A stretch of 64,000 nt of DNA from Desulfovibrio legallii (GTDB lineage Bacteria > Desulfobacterota > Desulfovibrionia > Desulfovibrionales > Desulfovibrionaceae). The stretch is from contig NZ_FNBX01000004.1 in the NCBI RefSeq assembly GCF_900102485.1, forward strand, positions 130,083 through 194,082, read 5' to 3'. Made by a program: the position numbers and the translations under genes. A model generated the notes under the pieces. That model was given only the letters and a program-made list of their open reading frames with translations, did not search any database and was not told where the DNA came from. Positions 34,838 to 44,082 of this stretch are shown here, piece after piece. Position 1 is the stretch's first letter, and the number at the start of each line of letters is the position of its first letter.

Positions 34838-36814
34838 ATGCATTTTCTTCTCTGTTCCGTGCGGCGGACCTGTTGTCTGCTGTTGCTGGCAGCGACCGCC
34901 CTGCTGGCGGCCACGCCGCCGACCGCCGCCGCCCCCCTGCTGCAGGAGGGTAAAAAAAGCCTCTACCAGCGAGTGGTCAGCCACCCCGGCGCAACCCTGC
35001 TGGCCGAACCCAAGGCCGATGCCGCCGTGCTGACCAAGGCGGTAACGCCGTTCACCGTGTTCTACGTCTATGCCCGACAGGAGGGCTGGCTTCAGGTGGG
35101 CGTTTCCGTCACCCAGCCCCAGGGCTGGCTGGAAGCGGCCAAAACCACAGCCTGGAACCAGTCCCTGACGCTGCTCTTCACCCCGCGCACGGGGCGCGAC
35201 CCGGTGCTCTTTTTCCGCACCCGGCAGGCTCTGGACGATCTCTGCGCCGCGCCGGACATGGAAAACCGCCTGGCCGGGCTGGAAAAACAGGCCGCCGACC
35301 TGCGCGCCCGCAACGCCGCCCTGCCGGAAAACCTGCCCATTGTGGCCGCCGAACCGGCGGACGCTGCCGGGGCCGTCTCCGAAAAGCGCTTCTACCTCAT
35401 GCCTATTCTGGACATGCAGGATCCGTATGCGGGCGTCAAATTTCTCCAGGTGGCCTCCATTGATCCCGGCACAGCGGGCAAAACCGGCGCAGCCCCCGCG
35501 GGCCCGCCCAAGACGGGCATCGCCCTGGTGCTGGACACCAGCATTTCCATGAAGCCGTATATTGACCAGAGCCTCAATGTGGTGCGCCAGATCTACAACC
35601 GCATTGAAAAAAGCAACCTGGCCGACAAGGTGGGCTTTGCCGTGGTGGCCTTCCGCAGCAGCACCAAGGCCACGCCGGGCCTGGAATACACGACCAGGGT
35701 GGTCAGCGACTTCGCCACGGCCAAAGACCGCAAAGGCCTGGAGGACAACCTCGCCAAAGTGCGGGAGGCCACGGTCTCCAGCCACGACTTCAATGAAGAT
35801 TCCCTGGCGGGCGTGCAAACGGCCGTGCAGTCTCTCAACTGGGGGCCCTACGCCTCCCGGCTTATCCTGCTCATCTCCGACGCCGGGCCGCTCAAAAGTG
35901 CGGACCCCTATGCCTCGGTGCGCATGGGCCCCAGCGAGGTCAACGACCTGGCCCGGCAAAAAGGCATCTGGATCACCGCCGTGCACGTCAAAAGCCCCTC
36001 CGGCAAGGCCAACCACGCCTATGCGGAACAGAGCTACCGCGCCTTAAGCCGCCTCTCCGGCGAGCGCTCCAACTATCAGGCCGTGGCCGCGCCCACCCCC
36101 CAGGCCGGGGCCGCCCAGTTCGCCGCTGTGGCCAGAACCCTGGCCTCCGGCATGCTGGATATGGTCCAGAACACGGCGGCGGGCAAAATCATGACCCGCC
36201 CCAAGGACGAAAAACCGCAGAACGAAACGCCCGAAACCGCGGCCGCCCGCATGGCCGCCACCCTGGGCTACGCCATGCAGCTGGAGTATCTGGGCCGCGC
36301 GCGGGAAAATCAGGCCCCCAGCGTGGTTAACTCCTGGATTGCGGATATGGATCTGGCCCGCCTGGCCCGCAAGGAGCAGGCACCCAGCGTGGAAGTGGCC
36401 GTACTCCTGACCAAAAACCAGCTCAGCGACCTGAGCAGCCAGCTCAAGACCATCATCGACAATGCGGAGCGCACCAAAAAAACCGACGCCCGCGACTTCT
36501 TCCAGGGCGTGCTTTCCGCCTCCACCCGCATGGCCCGCGATCCCAACCTGCCCACCCAAGGCAAAACCCTGGCCGAACTGGGCGTGCTGGCAGAGTTTCT
36601 GGACGGCCTGCCCTACAAAAGCGACGTCATGCTCCTGCGCGAGGAGGACTGGTACCGCATGAGCGTGGGCGAGCAGACAACCTTCATCAACCGCCTTAAA
36701 TCCCGTCTGGCCCGCTATGAGGAATACGACCGCGACCGCGCCAACTGGGAGAGCTTCGGCCAGGCCGACGCCGGGGAGTGGGTCTACCGTGTGCCCCTGC
36801 GCATGCTGCCCTGA
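34838..36814 (+). CDS. Exported VWA-domain protein with SH3-like domain
   Basis: 658 residues from the ATG at 34838 (GAGGA upstream). Signal peptide of about 33 residues ending TAAA. A bacterial SH3-like domain (about 48-105: PGATLLAEPKADAAVL... QEGWLQVGV) is followed by a VWA domain (about 225-430) with an intact MIDAS metal site DTSIS (about 232-236). The last 220 residues are helical. VWA/MIDAS domains bind partners via a divalent metal. Being exported and placed after SrfB/SrfC, it is the likely receptor or scaffold outside the inner membrane. Confidence 0.78.
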   Translation: MHFLLCSVRRTCCLLLLAATALLAATPPTAAAPLLQEGKKSLYQRVVSHPGATLLAEPKADAAVLTKAVTPFTVFYVYARQEGWLQVGVSVTQPQGWLEAAKTTAWNQSLTLLFTPRTGRDPVLFFRTRQALDDLCAAPDMENRLAGLEKQAADLRARNAALPENLPIVAAEPADAAGAVSEKRFYLMPILDMQDPYAGVKFLQVASIDPGTAGKTGAAPAGPPKTGIALVLDTSISMKPYIDQSLNVVRQIYNRIEKSNLADKVGFAVVAFRSSTKATPGLEYTTRVVSDFATAKDRKGLEDNLAKVREATVSSHDFNEDSLAGVQTAVQSLNWGPYASRLILLISDAGPLKSADPYASVRMGPSEVNDLARQKGIWITAVHVKSPSGKANHAYAEQSYRALSRLSGERSNYQAVAAPTPQAGAAQFAAVARTLASGMLDMVQNTAAGKIMTRPKDEKPQNETPETAAARMAATLGYAMQLEYLGRARENQAPSVVNSWIADMDLARLARKEQAPSVEVAVLLTKNQLSDLSSQLKTIIDNAERTKKTDARDFFQGVLSASTRMARDPNLPTQGKTLAELGVLAEFLDGLPYKSDVMLLREEDWYRMSVGEQTTFINRLKSRLARYEEYDRDRANWESFGQADAGEWVYRVPLRMLP

Positions 36815-36845
36815 AGCCGGAGCCGGTGCTTCGGCCGAGGACTGC

Positions 36846-37670
36846 GTGTTCCGGCTCCGGCGGGTAATCAAAACCCGCCCCGGCGCGGCCGGCTTTTGCC
36901 TGCACATAGACCGGCTTGACGTGCCGCGCGGCGCGCTGCTGGCCCTGACAGGCCCCAGCGGCTGCGGCAAAAGCACGGCGCTGGACCTGCTGGCCTGCGC
37001 CCTGCGGCCCGACCCCCCGGCAAGGGAAGGCGGGCCGCAAGGGCCCGCGACAACGCAGGCCCTCTTTGCTTTTGCGCCAGCGCCGGGCGCTGTCACGGAC
37101 GTGCTGGCCGCCTGGGAGCGCGGCGGCACGGACGCCCTGGCCCGGCTGCGCCTGCGCCACCTGGGTTATGTACTGCAAACCGGCGGGCTGCTGCCTTTTC
37201 TCACCGCCGGGGAAAACATCCTCCTGCGCCGTCGCGCCCTGGGGCTTGCGGCTTCCCGCCTGGAAGACCCCCCGGACGCCTTCCAAGACGTGCCGGCCCG
37301 GTTGGGCATCGCCCGGCTGCTGGGCCAGCGTCCTGCCACGCTCTCCGTGGGCGAACGCCAGCGCGCGGCCATTGCCGCGGCTTTGGCCCACGGCCCTTCC
37401 GTAGTGCTGGCGGACGAGCCCACCGCCGCCCTGGACCCCCTGCACGCCAACGCCGTGCTGCGCCTGCTGGCGCAGCTTGCGCGCGAGCTCAACGTCGCCG
37501 TGATCATGGTCACGCACGATGCGGCAGCGGCAGCGGCCGCCGGGTTCACGCCCGTGCCCGTGCGCGTGCACGCCGTGGGGGAGGCGACCCTGGCCCGCAT
37601 CTGCTGGCCGGAGAATCCGGATCCGGACGCACCGCGGCCTGAAGAATCCAAAGAGGAGGCCCGATCCTGA
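36846..37670 (+). CDS. ABC transporter ATP-binding protein (LolD/MacB type)
   Basis: 274 residues from a GTG at 36846, which has GAGGA 4-5 nt upstream and lies after the VWA stop. Walker A GPSGCGKST, signature LSVGERQRAA (SVGE rather than SGGQ), Walker B VVLADEPTAALDP, H-loop VTHDA. The short ATPase with one partner permease is the MacB/LolCDE arrangement, which uses ATP for mechanical work across the periplasm instead of solute transport. It overlaps the permease start (TGATG). Confidence 0.82.
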   Translation: MFRLRRVIKTRPGAAGFCLHIDRLDVPRGALLALTGPSGCGKSTALDLLACALRPDPPAREGGPQGPATTQALFAFAPAPGAVTDVLAAWERGGTDALARLRLRHLGYVLQTGGLLPFLTAGENILLRRRALGLAASRLEDPPDAFQDVPARLGIARLLGQRPATLSVGERQRAAIAAALAHGPSVVLADEPTAALDPLHANAVLRLLAQLARELNVAVIMVTHDAAAAAAAGFTPVPVRVHAVGEATLARICWPENPDPDAPRPEESKEEARS

Positions 37671-38929
37671 TGGCCCTCCGCATCCGCCGCACCATGCTCT
37701 GGCTGGCTTGCCGCGACTATCTGCGCGAGGGCCTGCTCTCGGCCTGCGCCGTGCTGGCCCTGGCCGCCGTGCTCACGCCCCTGCTGGTGCTCTACGGCGT
37801 CAAATTCGGCGTGGTGCAGACCCTCACAGAGCGCCTGGAGCACGACCCCCGCACCTTGGAAGTGAGCCCCGCAGCCAGCGGGCGCTTCACCCTGCACGAT
37901 ATTCAAAGTTTTGCCGCCCGCCCCGATGTGGCCTTTGCCCTGCCCCGCACCCGCGCCATTGCCGCCACCATGGATTTGAGCCGCGGCCAGGGCGCGGCCC
38001 GCAGAACCGTAACGGCCTCGCTGGAGCCCAGCGCCCTGGGCGATCCGCTGCTGGTCCGCTACAGCGCGACCCCACCCGCCATGCCCGCGCAGCCGGAATC
38101 CACGCCTGTGGATGTGACCCTTTCCGCCCCGGCGGCGGAAAAGCTGGGCTGCGGCCAGGGCGACGCGCTGACAGGCACGGTGGAGCGCCGCTACCAGGGG
38201 CAGGTGCAGCGGGCCCTGGTGGCCCTGCGCGTGGTCGGCGTTCTGCCCCTGGCCGCCCAGCAGAAAAACGTGGCCTTTGTGCCCCTGGCGCTGGCGGAGG
38301 CCGCGGAGGACTACCGCGACGGCCGCGCCGTGCCGGAACTGGGGGCGGCCAGGGGCTGGACCGGCGAGCCGCGCCCCGCGCAAGCCCGCGTCTACCCCGG
38401 TTTTCGTCTGTACGCCGCCTCGCTCAAGGCCGTCATGGGCCTGCGGGAATTTTTCGCCGCGCAGCAGCTGGAAGTTTACACCCATGCGGCTGAAATTGAG
38501 CAGGTGACGGAGCTTTCCCGCGCGCTGAACGCGGTCTTTGCCCTCATCGGCACGGCCGCCGCCGCGGGCTTTCTGGCTTCCACGGCCAGCAGCGCCCTGG
38601 CCGGGGTCAAGCGCAAGGAGCGTCTGCTGGGGCTGCTGCGGCTTATGGGCTTCAGCACCGGCGCGCTGGTGCTCTTCCCCCTGGTGCAGGTTCTGCTTAC
38701 CGCCCTTCTGGGCACGCTTACGGCTCTGGGCGTCTATGCCGCGGCCGCCGCGGCCATCAACAGCCTTTTTGCCGCCAGCCTTGGAGATATGGAGCAGATC
38801 TGCCGCCTGTTGCCCCGGCATGTGCTGCTGGCTTTCGCTCTGACGGCCGGGCTGGCCCTGGCCGCCGCCCTGGGTCCGGCCCTGCGGGCCGCCCGCATTG
38901 AGCCCTCGGAGGTCATCCGCGATGTCTGA
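37670..38929 (+). CDS. ABC transporter permease of the MacB/FtsX type
   Basis: 419 residues. One membrane helix near the N-terminus (about 22-44), a large exported domain (about 48-275), and three membrane helices at the C-terminus (about 283-310, 325-358 and 384-406), the topology of FtsX, LolC and MacB. The cytoplasmic loop KRKERLLGLLRLMGFSTGAL contains the coupling helix. The C-terminus ARIEPSEVIRDV is typical of the family. It couples with the preceding ATPase and overlaps the next gene by 8 nt. Confidence 0.85.
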   Translation: MALRIRRTMLWLACRDYLREGLLSACAVLALAAVLTPLLVLYGVKFGVVQTLTERLEHDPRTLEVSPAASGRFTLHDIQSFAARPDVAFALPRTRAIAATMDLSRGQGAARRTVTASLEPSALGDPLLVRYSATPPAMPAQPESTPVDVTLSAPAAEKLGCGQGDALTGTVERRYQGQVQRALVALRVVGVLPLAAQQKNVAFVPLALAEAAEDYRDGRAVPELGAARGWTGEPRPAQARVYPGFRLYAASLKAVMGLREFFAAQQLEVYTHAAEIEQVTELSRALNAVFALIGTAAAAGFLASTASSALAGVKRKERLLGLLRLMGFSTGALVLFPLVQVLLTALLGTLTALGVYAAAAAAINSLFAASLGDMEQICRLLPRHVLLAFALTAGLALAAALGPALRAARIEPSEVIRDV

Positions 38930-40592
38930 TCTGCGTCCGCGCGTCTGGGTTCTGCTCTGCCTGGCCGTGCTCTTCCTCCTGCCCGCCGCAGCCCAGGCCG
39001 CCCTGGAACGCAAAACTGCCGTCAGCGCTGCGGCCGCCTGCAATCCGCAGCCGGACTCCACGGATATTGTGCTGCCCATGCCCTGCGGCCTCAGCATGGT
39101 CTTCAAACTTGCGGCCGTGCCCGCCAAAGGCCTGCTCTGGGATATGCCCCTGCGCCCAGGCCTGGACGACAGCGCTCACCAGGACCGCGCCTTTTACGAC
39201 CGCCGCTACAGCGCCGCCCTTTCCGGCGCGCTGACCCTGGAGGATCTGCCCCCGGCCTGGCGCGCCCAGGCCCCCAAAGGCGAACATTTCTTCTATCTCA
39301 TCGCCAAGTATGAGGTTTCCAACCTCCAGTGGCGGGCCGTCATGGACCAGGCCTGCCCCAATATCCAGCAGCCCGCCGCCGATGCCGCCCGCCCGGCAAC
39401 GGACATCAGCTGGTACGACGCCGTGGATTTCACCCGCCGCTACACCGCCTGGCTGTTGCAGAACGCCCCGGAGGCCCTGCCCCATTTTGCCGGCGACGCG
39501 CGCAACGTGGGCTTTGTGCGCCTGCCCACGGAAACCGAGTGGGAATACGCGGCGCGCGGCGGGCAGACTGCCGGGGCCCAGCAATTGCTGGACGAAGATT
39601 TTTTTGCCCTGCCCGCCGGATCCCGCAAAGCGGACTACGCCGTGTACCGCGCCGCCGCGGGCCCGCAGGCCGAAGCCACGGCCAACATCGGCTCGCGCAA
39701 GCCCAATCCCCTGGGCCTCTATGATACGGCGGGCAATGCGGCGGAAATGGCCCTGGACGTCTTCCGCTTTTCCGTGGCCGGGCGGCTGCACGGCTCCGCG
39801 GGGGGCTTTGTGCGCAAGGGCGGTTCCTATCTTTCTGACGATGCAGGCATTTTGCCGGGCCGCAGGGAAGAAGCGGCCTTCTTCCTGGCTGACGGCCCGG
39901 CCCACGCCCGCGACCTGGGCTTTCGCCCGGTGGTCAGCGGCATCAACACGCCCGGCGGCGACCGCCCGGCGGAGCTTCGGGCTGCCTGGAACAAGGCCGG
40001 GGAACAGCCCGTCGCCGCCGAAGCCGCCCGCAATCCTCTGGAGGAGCTGGACCGCCTGCTGGCCGCCGCGCCGGACAAAGCCTCCCGCGACAACCTGCTG
40101 CGCCTGCGCGCCACTATCAAGGAAAACAACATCATGCAGGAGCGGCAAAAGCAGCTCGAAGCCCTCTCCCTGCTGCGCACCGGCGTCTACATGATCGAAA
40201 CCATCCGCAATTACGACAGCCGCCGCAGCAGCCTGCAATCCCAGATCCGGAGCATGCAGCGCGAGGCGGCCTCCGGCAAGGGCGCGGCACTTGAAAAGCT
40301 GCGCAGGATATTGGATACTGCCCGTAGAGGGCTGGTCATGCTGGATACCAGCTTTGACAAATCGCTGACCTTTTACCGCAGCAAAGTTGAAGAGACGGCG
40401 CGGCTTGCGCCGGACGTGCTGGCCGCCGCCCGCCAATCCCTGGAAAAGGATTTTGTCGGCGAGGATCCCTTCAATCAGAACATGCGGCGAAACCTCGGAT
40501 TATTCCGCCGCCATGTGGACCTGTTCCGCCAGAACAAGCCCTTGCCGCGTGAGGCCATGCAAAAAGAATTGCTGGAACGACGCTTTCAGTAA
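38922..40592 (+). CDS. Exported FGE/sulfatase-modifying-factor-fold protein, no active-site Cys seen
   Basis: 556 residues from the ATG at 38922 (GGAGG upstream). Signal peptide of about 26 residues. FGE-sulfatase domain (about 110-345): FYLIAKYEVSNLQW, SWYDAVDF, RLPTETEWEYAARGGQ (about 200), NPLGLYDTAGNAAEM and VRKGGSYLSDD... LGFRPV. The catalytic cysteine pair of formylglycine-generating enzymes is absent from the C-terminal end of the domain, as in many binding-only members. The last 200 residues are helical, probably coiled coil. No sulfatase is adjacent. It ends the cluster. Confidence 0.78.
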   Translation: MSDLRPRVWVLLCLAVLFLLPAAAQAALERKTAVSAAAACNPQPDSTDIVLPMPCGLSMVFKLAAVPAKGLLWDMPLRPGLDDSAHQDRAFYDRRYSAALSGALTLEDLPPAWRAQAPKGEHFFYLIAKYEVSNLQWRAVMDQACPNIQQPAADAARPATDISWYDAVDFTRRYTAWLLQNAPEALPHFAGDARNVGFVRLPTETEWEYAARGGQTAGAQQLLDEDFFALPAGSRKADYAVYRAAAGPQAEATANIGSRKPNPLGLYDTAGNAAEMALDVFRFSVAGRLHGSAGGFVRKGGSYLSDDAGILPGRREEAAFFLADGPAHARDLGFRPVVSGINTPGGDRPAELRAAWNKAGEQPVAAEAARNPLEELDRLLAAAPDKASRDNLLRLRATIKENNIMQERQKQLEALSLLRTGVYMIETIRNYDSRRSSLQSQIRSMQREAASGKGAALEKLRRILDTARRGLVMLDTSFDKSLTFYRSKVEETARLAPDVLAAARQSLEKDFVGEDPFNQNMRRNLGLFRRHVDLFRQNKPLPREAMQKELLERRFQ

Positions 40593-40747
40593 CAGGCCGC
40601 CCCCTGGGCGCACGCCCGGCTTGGAAAGCATCCTGCCTTTGCAGATGCGCGTTCGCCAAGGCAGGCGGGGCGTTCGCCGCAGCGTGCAACCGCGCAGCCT
40701 GGCTGCGCTTGCGCCTTTGCGGCCGACGTCTGCCAGCGCAGTCGTCA

Positions 40748-40772
40748 GAGCATTTCAAGGGTGAAGTGCTTT
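40748..40772 (+). repeat. Solo terminal hairpin of the dispersed repeat (fragment E)
   Basis: GAGCATTTCA-AGGG-TGAAGTGC resembles the left end of copy C (TTAGAGCATTTCAACGTTGAAATGC) but nothing of the rest follows. The arms pair with one G-T wobble. It lies between the FGE-fold gene and the hydroxyacid dehydrogenase. Confidence 0.45.
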
Positions 40773-40844
40773 GAAGCTAGTCCGCGCGACGGGGACGGCA
40801 AGGCCGTACCCCGTCTGCGCACCCCGTCTCAAAGGAGTTTGAAA

Positions 40845-41750
40845 ATGGCAGAAAAATTGCGCATCGGCTGGATCGGCACCGGGGTCATGGGCCTCTATAT
40901 GGCCGGACACTTGCAGGATCTGGGCCTGCCCCTGACCGTCTACAACCGCACCAAGGCCAAGGCCGATCCACTGCTGGCCAAGGGCGCTCAGTGGGCGGAT
41001 ACCCCGCGCGCCGTGGCCGAAGCCTCGGACGTGGTCTTTACCATGGTCAGCTACCCGCGCGACGTGGAGCAGGTCATCCTGGGCGAAACCGGCGTGCTGC
41101 CCGGCCTGGCCAAGGGCGGCGTGGTCTGCGACATGAGCACCTCCAGCCCCGTGCTGGCCGAACGCATTGCCGCCGAAGCCCTGAAAAAAGGCTGCCTGGG
41201 CATGGACGCCCCGGTGACCGGCGGCGACGTGGGCGCGCGCGAGGGCACGCTCTCTATCTTTGTGGGCGGCGACAAAGGCGGCTACGAACGCCTGCTGCCC
41301 TGCTTCGAGGCCATGGGCAAAAAAATCCTGCTCTGCGGCCCCGCGGGCATGGGGCAACGGGCCAAGCTCGCCAACCAGATCGCCATTGCCGGCGTTATGT
41401 TCAGCATCTGCGAATCCTTCCTCTTCGCGCAGCAGGCCGGGCTGGACGTGCCCCAGTGGAAAGAGCTGGTGGCCGTGGGCTCCGGCGGCAGTCTGGCCAT
41501 GAACAACCTGGGCAACCGCATCCTCAAGGGCGACTATGCCCCCGGCTTCTTTATTGACCACTTCATCAAAGACCTGGGCCTCTGCCTTGAGGAATGCCGT
41601 CGCATGAAGCTCGTCCTGCCCGGCACCGCCGCGGCCGATGAGGTGTACCGCATCATGCAGGCCAAGGGCCAGGGCAGCAAAGGCACGCAGGCTCTGATCG
41701 AATGCCTGGCCGACATCTCCGGCAAAACCTGGAAACCCTGCTGCAAGTAA
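40845..41750 (+). CDS. NAD(P)-dependent beta-hydroxyacid dehydrogenase (3-hydroxyisobutyrate/tartronate-semialdehyde type)
   Basis: 301 residues from the ATG at 40845 with AGGAG upstream. N-terminal Rossmann motif GWIGTGVMGLYMAGHL, substrate-binding signature MDAPVTGGDVGAREGTLSIFVGGD, and catalytic Lys in GQRAKLANQIAIAG. It oxidises beta-hydroxyacids such as 3-hydroxyisobutyrate or reduces tartronate semialdehyde; the substrate cannot be read here. Monocistronic: a strong terminator follows. Confidence 0.85.
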   Translation: MAEKLRIGWIGTGVMGLYMAGHLQDLGLPLTVYNRTKAKADPLLAKGAQWADTPRAVAEASDVVFTMVSYPRDVEQVILGETGVLPGLAKGGVVCDMSTSSPVLAERIAAEALKKGCLGMDAPVTGGDVGAREGTLSIFVGGDKGGYERLLPCFEAMGKKILLCGPAGMGQRAKLANQIAIAGVMFSICESFLFAQQAGLDVPQWKELVAVGSGGSLAMNNLGNRILKGDYAPGFFIDHFIKDLGLCLEECRRMKLVLPGTAAADEVYRIMQAKGQGSKGTQALIECLADISGKTWKPCCK

Positions 41751-41760
41751 CCAATGCCCC

Positions 41761-41793
41761 AAGGGATGGGGCCCGCTCCCCATCCCTTATTTC
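41761..41793 (+). terminator. Intrinsic terminator after the hydroxyacid dehydrogenase
   Basis: AAGGGATGGGG (41761-41771) and CCCCATCCCTT (41778-41788) pair over 11 bp, then ATTTC. It places glgB in its own transcript. Confidence 0.7.
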
Positions 41794-41921
41794 AGGCCGC
41801 GGTTGCAGCCCGCCGCGGCAGGCCTCCGGCCCGAAGCCGAAGCAAAAAATCCGTCTGTTGGCAGCCAGAGCCCCGTTTTTGCGCCCTCCTCTTCCGGGCG
41901 AACCTCTGCCCCGCAGTTGCC

Positions 41922-44036
41922 ATGCCGACACCACCCCCCTGCCGTCCCCCCGGCGATCTTCCCGGCAATCCCTTTGCCGACCCTGCGCTGGAGCCTTACC
42001 AGCCTTTTCTGCAACGCCGCAGCCGCCGCTTTGCCGCCGAGGCGGAGCGCATCCGCAGCCGCTACGGTTCCCTGCGGGCCTATGCCGACCTGCACTGCAC
42101 CCTGGGCCCGCACCTGGTGCGCACGCCGGGGGAAGGCCGCATCTGGCGCTGGCGGGAGTACCTGCCCCAGGCCGAGGCCGTCTGGCTGGTGACGGACAAA
42201 GGCCGCTTCCAGCGCCACGCCCGCTGCCGCTTCCAGCGGCGGGCCGGAGATATTTTTGAGCTGATCCTGCCTGAAACCGCCCTAGAACACGGCAGCTATG
42301 TGGAGCTGCGCATCCAGCCGCGTGCGGCCGCGGCAGCCGGAGGCGCAGCCCAGGATTCCGTAGCTCAGGACGCCGCAGCCCAGAACGCCGGAGCCGCCGG
42401 GCGCACGCTCAAGCGCGTGCCGGCCTTTGCCCGCTGGGTGGAGCAGGACGCGATCACGCCCACCCAGTGGTGCGCCCGCATCTGGCGGCCGGAGCAGCCC
42501 TACCGCTTCCGTTGCCGCCGCCCGCCGCGCGTACTTTTTCCGCGCATTTATGAAGCCCATGTGGGCATGGCCCAGGCAGATACGGCCCACCACGGCGAAA
42601 GCGTGGGCAACTATACGGATTTTATCCAGGAGGTGCTGCCCCGCATCAAGGCGGACGGCTACACCGCCGTGCAGCTCATGGGGGTTCTGGAGCATCCGCT
42701 CTACCGCTCTTTCGGCTACCAGGTCAGCAGTTATTTTGCGCCCACCTCCCGCTGCGGTACGCCGGACCAGTTCAAAGCCCTGGTGGACGCCGCCCACGGC
42801 CTGGGCCTGGCTGTGCTGCTGGATATCCCTCACGGCCACGCCTGCCCCAATACGGAACAAGGCCTCGCCGCCTATGACGGCAGCCGCTATTTTTTTAAGC
42901 CGCAGTACAACCAGTGGGGCACGCCCGCCTTTGACTTCAGCCAGGAGCTGGCCCGGCGGTTTCTGCTCTCCAACTGCCGGTACTGGCTGGAAGAATTTCG
43001 CGTGGACGGGTTCCGCTTCGACGCCGTGGGCAATATCCTCTATCTGGATCATGGTCTGGACGACGATTTCTCCCATGTGGGGCGCTGCTTTTACGGCAAG
43101 GACAACCAGCCCCGCGCTGATGTGGACGGCGAGCTCTATCTCTGCCTGGCCAATGCCCTGACCCACGAGATATATCCGGGGGCCGTCACCATTGCCGAGG
43201 AATTTTCCGGCATGCCTGGGCTGACCTGCCCGCCGGAAGAAGGCGGCCTGGGCTTTGACTGCCGCTTTGCCATGGGCATTCCCGACTACTGGGCCCACTG
43301 CGTGCAAAACCCGCGCGATATGGGCAGCCTGTGGCACGAGATGACCAACCACCGACCCTATGACCGCACCGTCAGCTATGTGGAGTGCCACGACCAATGC
43401 ATCAACGGGGAGGACGCCATGATCTGGCGGCTCCTGGGCCCGGCCATGTACACCGGCATGAGCCGGGATGCGGACGATTGGAAGATCTCGCGCGGGCTGG
43501 CTTTTTACCGCCTCATGCGCTTTATTACCCTGGCTGCGGCCGATGCGGGCTACCTCAACTTCATGGGCAACGAATTCGGCCACCCGGAATGGCTGGACGC
43601 AGCAGCCCACGCCCACCGCCAGTGGCGGCTGGCCGACCGGAAGGACCTCAAATACGCTGCCTTAGCCGCCTGGGACAAAGCCCAGATGCTGGAGCTGGTG
43701 CGGCCTTTTTTGCAGGACTTTGGCGCAAGCCCCCTCTTCCGCTACATCCATGAGGACAAACGCCTGCTGGCCTTTGAGCGGGGCGGGCTGCTCTTCGCTT
43801 TCAATTTTCATGAACTTGCGGCTCAGGACGACGTGACCTTTGCCGTGACGCCGGGCCGCTATGTGGAGCTGCTTTCCTCGGACGAGCCGCGCTTTGCGGG
43901 CCACGGCAACCTGGATCCCCGCGCCCGCCCTACGGAACACCTTACCCGGCCCTGCGGCCTCCTGCCCCATGCGGGGCTGGGGGACATCACCCTCTACCTG
44001 CCGCCCCTGGTGGGCCTGGCCCTGTGCCGGAGCTGA
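41922..44036 (+). CDS. glgB: 1,4-alpha-glucan branching enzyme, eukaryotic-type (GH13_8-like)
   Basis: About 704 residues from the ATG at 41922 (start uncertain; the frame opens 168 nt earlier but runs through the terminator region). It makes alpha-1,6 branches in glycogen. N-terminal CBM48-like domain, then a GH13 barrel with the nucleophile in DGFRFDAV (about 366), the acid in AEEFSGMPG (about 426) and VECHDQ (about 490). The segments PRIYEAHVGM, VLPRIKADGYTAVQLMGVLEHPLY and SFGYQVSSYFAPTSRCGTP follow the eukaryotic (GBE1) pattern rather than the E. coli GlgB pattern. No other glycogen gene is adjacent. Confidence 0.85.
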   Translation: MPTPPPCRPPGDLPGNPFADPALEPYQPFLQRRSRRFAAEAERIRSRYGSLRAYADLHCTLGPHLVRTPGEGRIWRWREYLPQAEAVWLVTDKGRFQRHARCRFQRRAGDIFELILPETALEHGSYVELRIQPRAAAAAGGAAQDSVAQDAAAQNAGAAGRTLKRVPAFARWVEQDAITPTQWCARIWRPEQPYRFRCRRPPRVLFPRIYEAHVGMAQADTAHHGESVGNYTDFIQEVLPRIKADGYTAVQLMGVLEHPLYRSFGYQVSSYFAPTSRCGTPDQFKALVDAAHGLGLAVLLDIPHGHACPNTEQGLAAYDGSRYFFKPQYNQWGTPAFDFSQELARRFLLSNCRYWLEEFRVDGFRFDAVGNILYLDHGLDDDFSHVGRCFYGKDNQPRADVDGELYLCLANALTHEIYPGAVTIAEEFSGMPGLTCPPEEGGLGFDCRFAMGIPDYWAHCVQNPRDMGSLWHEMTNHRPYDRTVSYVECHDQCINGEDAMIWRLLGPAMYTGMSRDADDWKISRGLAFYRLMRFITLAAADAGYLNFMGNEFGHPEWLDAAAHAHRQWRLADRKDLKYAALAAWDKAQMLELVRPFLQDFGASPLFRYIHEDKRLLAFERGGLLFAFNFHELAAQDDVTFAVTPGRYVELLSSDEPRFAGHGNLDPRARPTEHLTRPCGLLPHAGLGDITLYLPPLVGLALCRS

Positions 44037-44082
44037 ATGGCCGGGCCGGACGCGCCGCAGGTCGCGCGGCGAGACAAGAACG

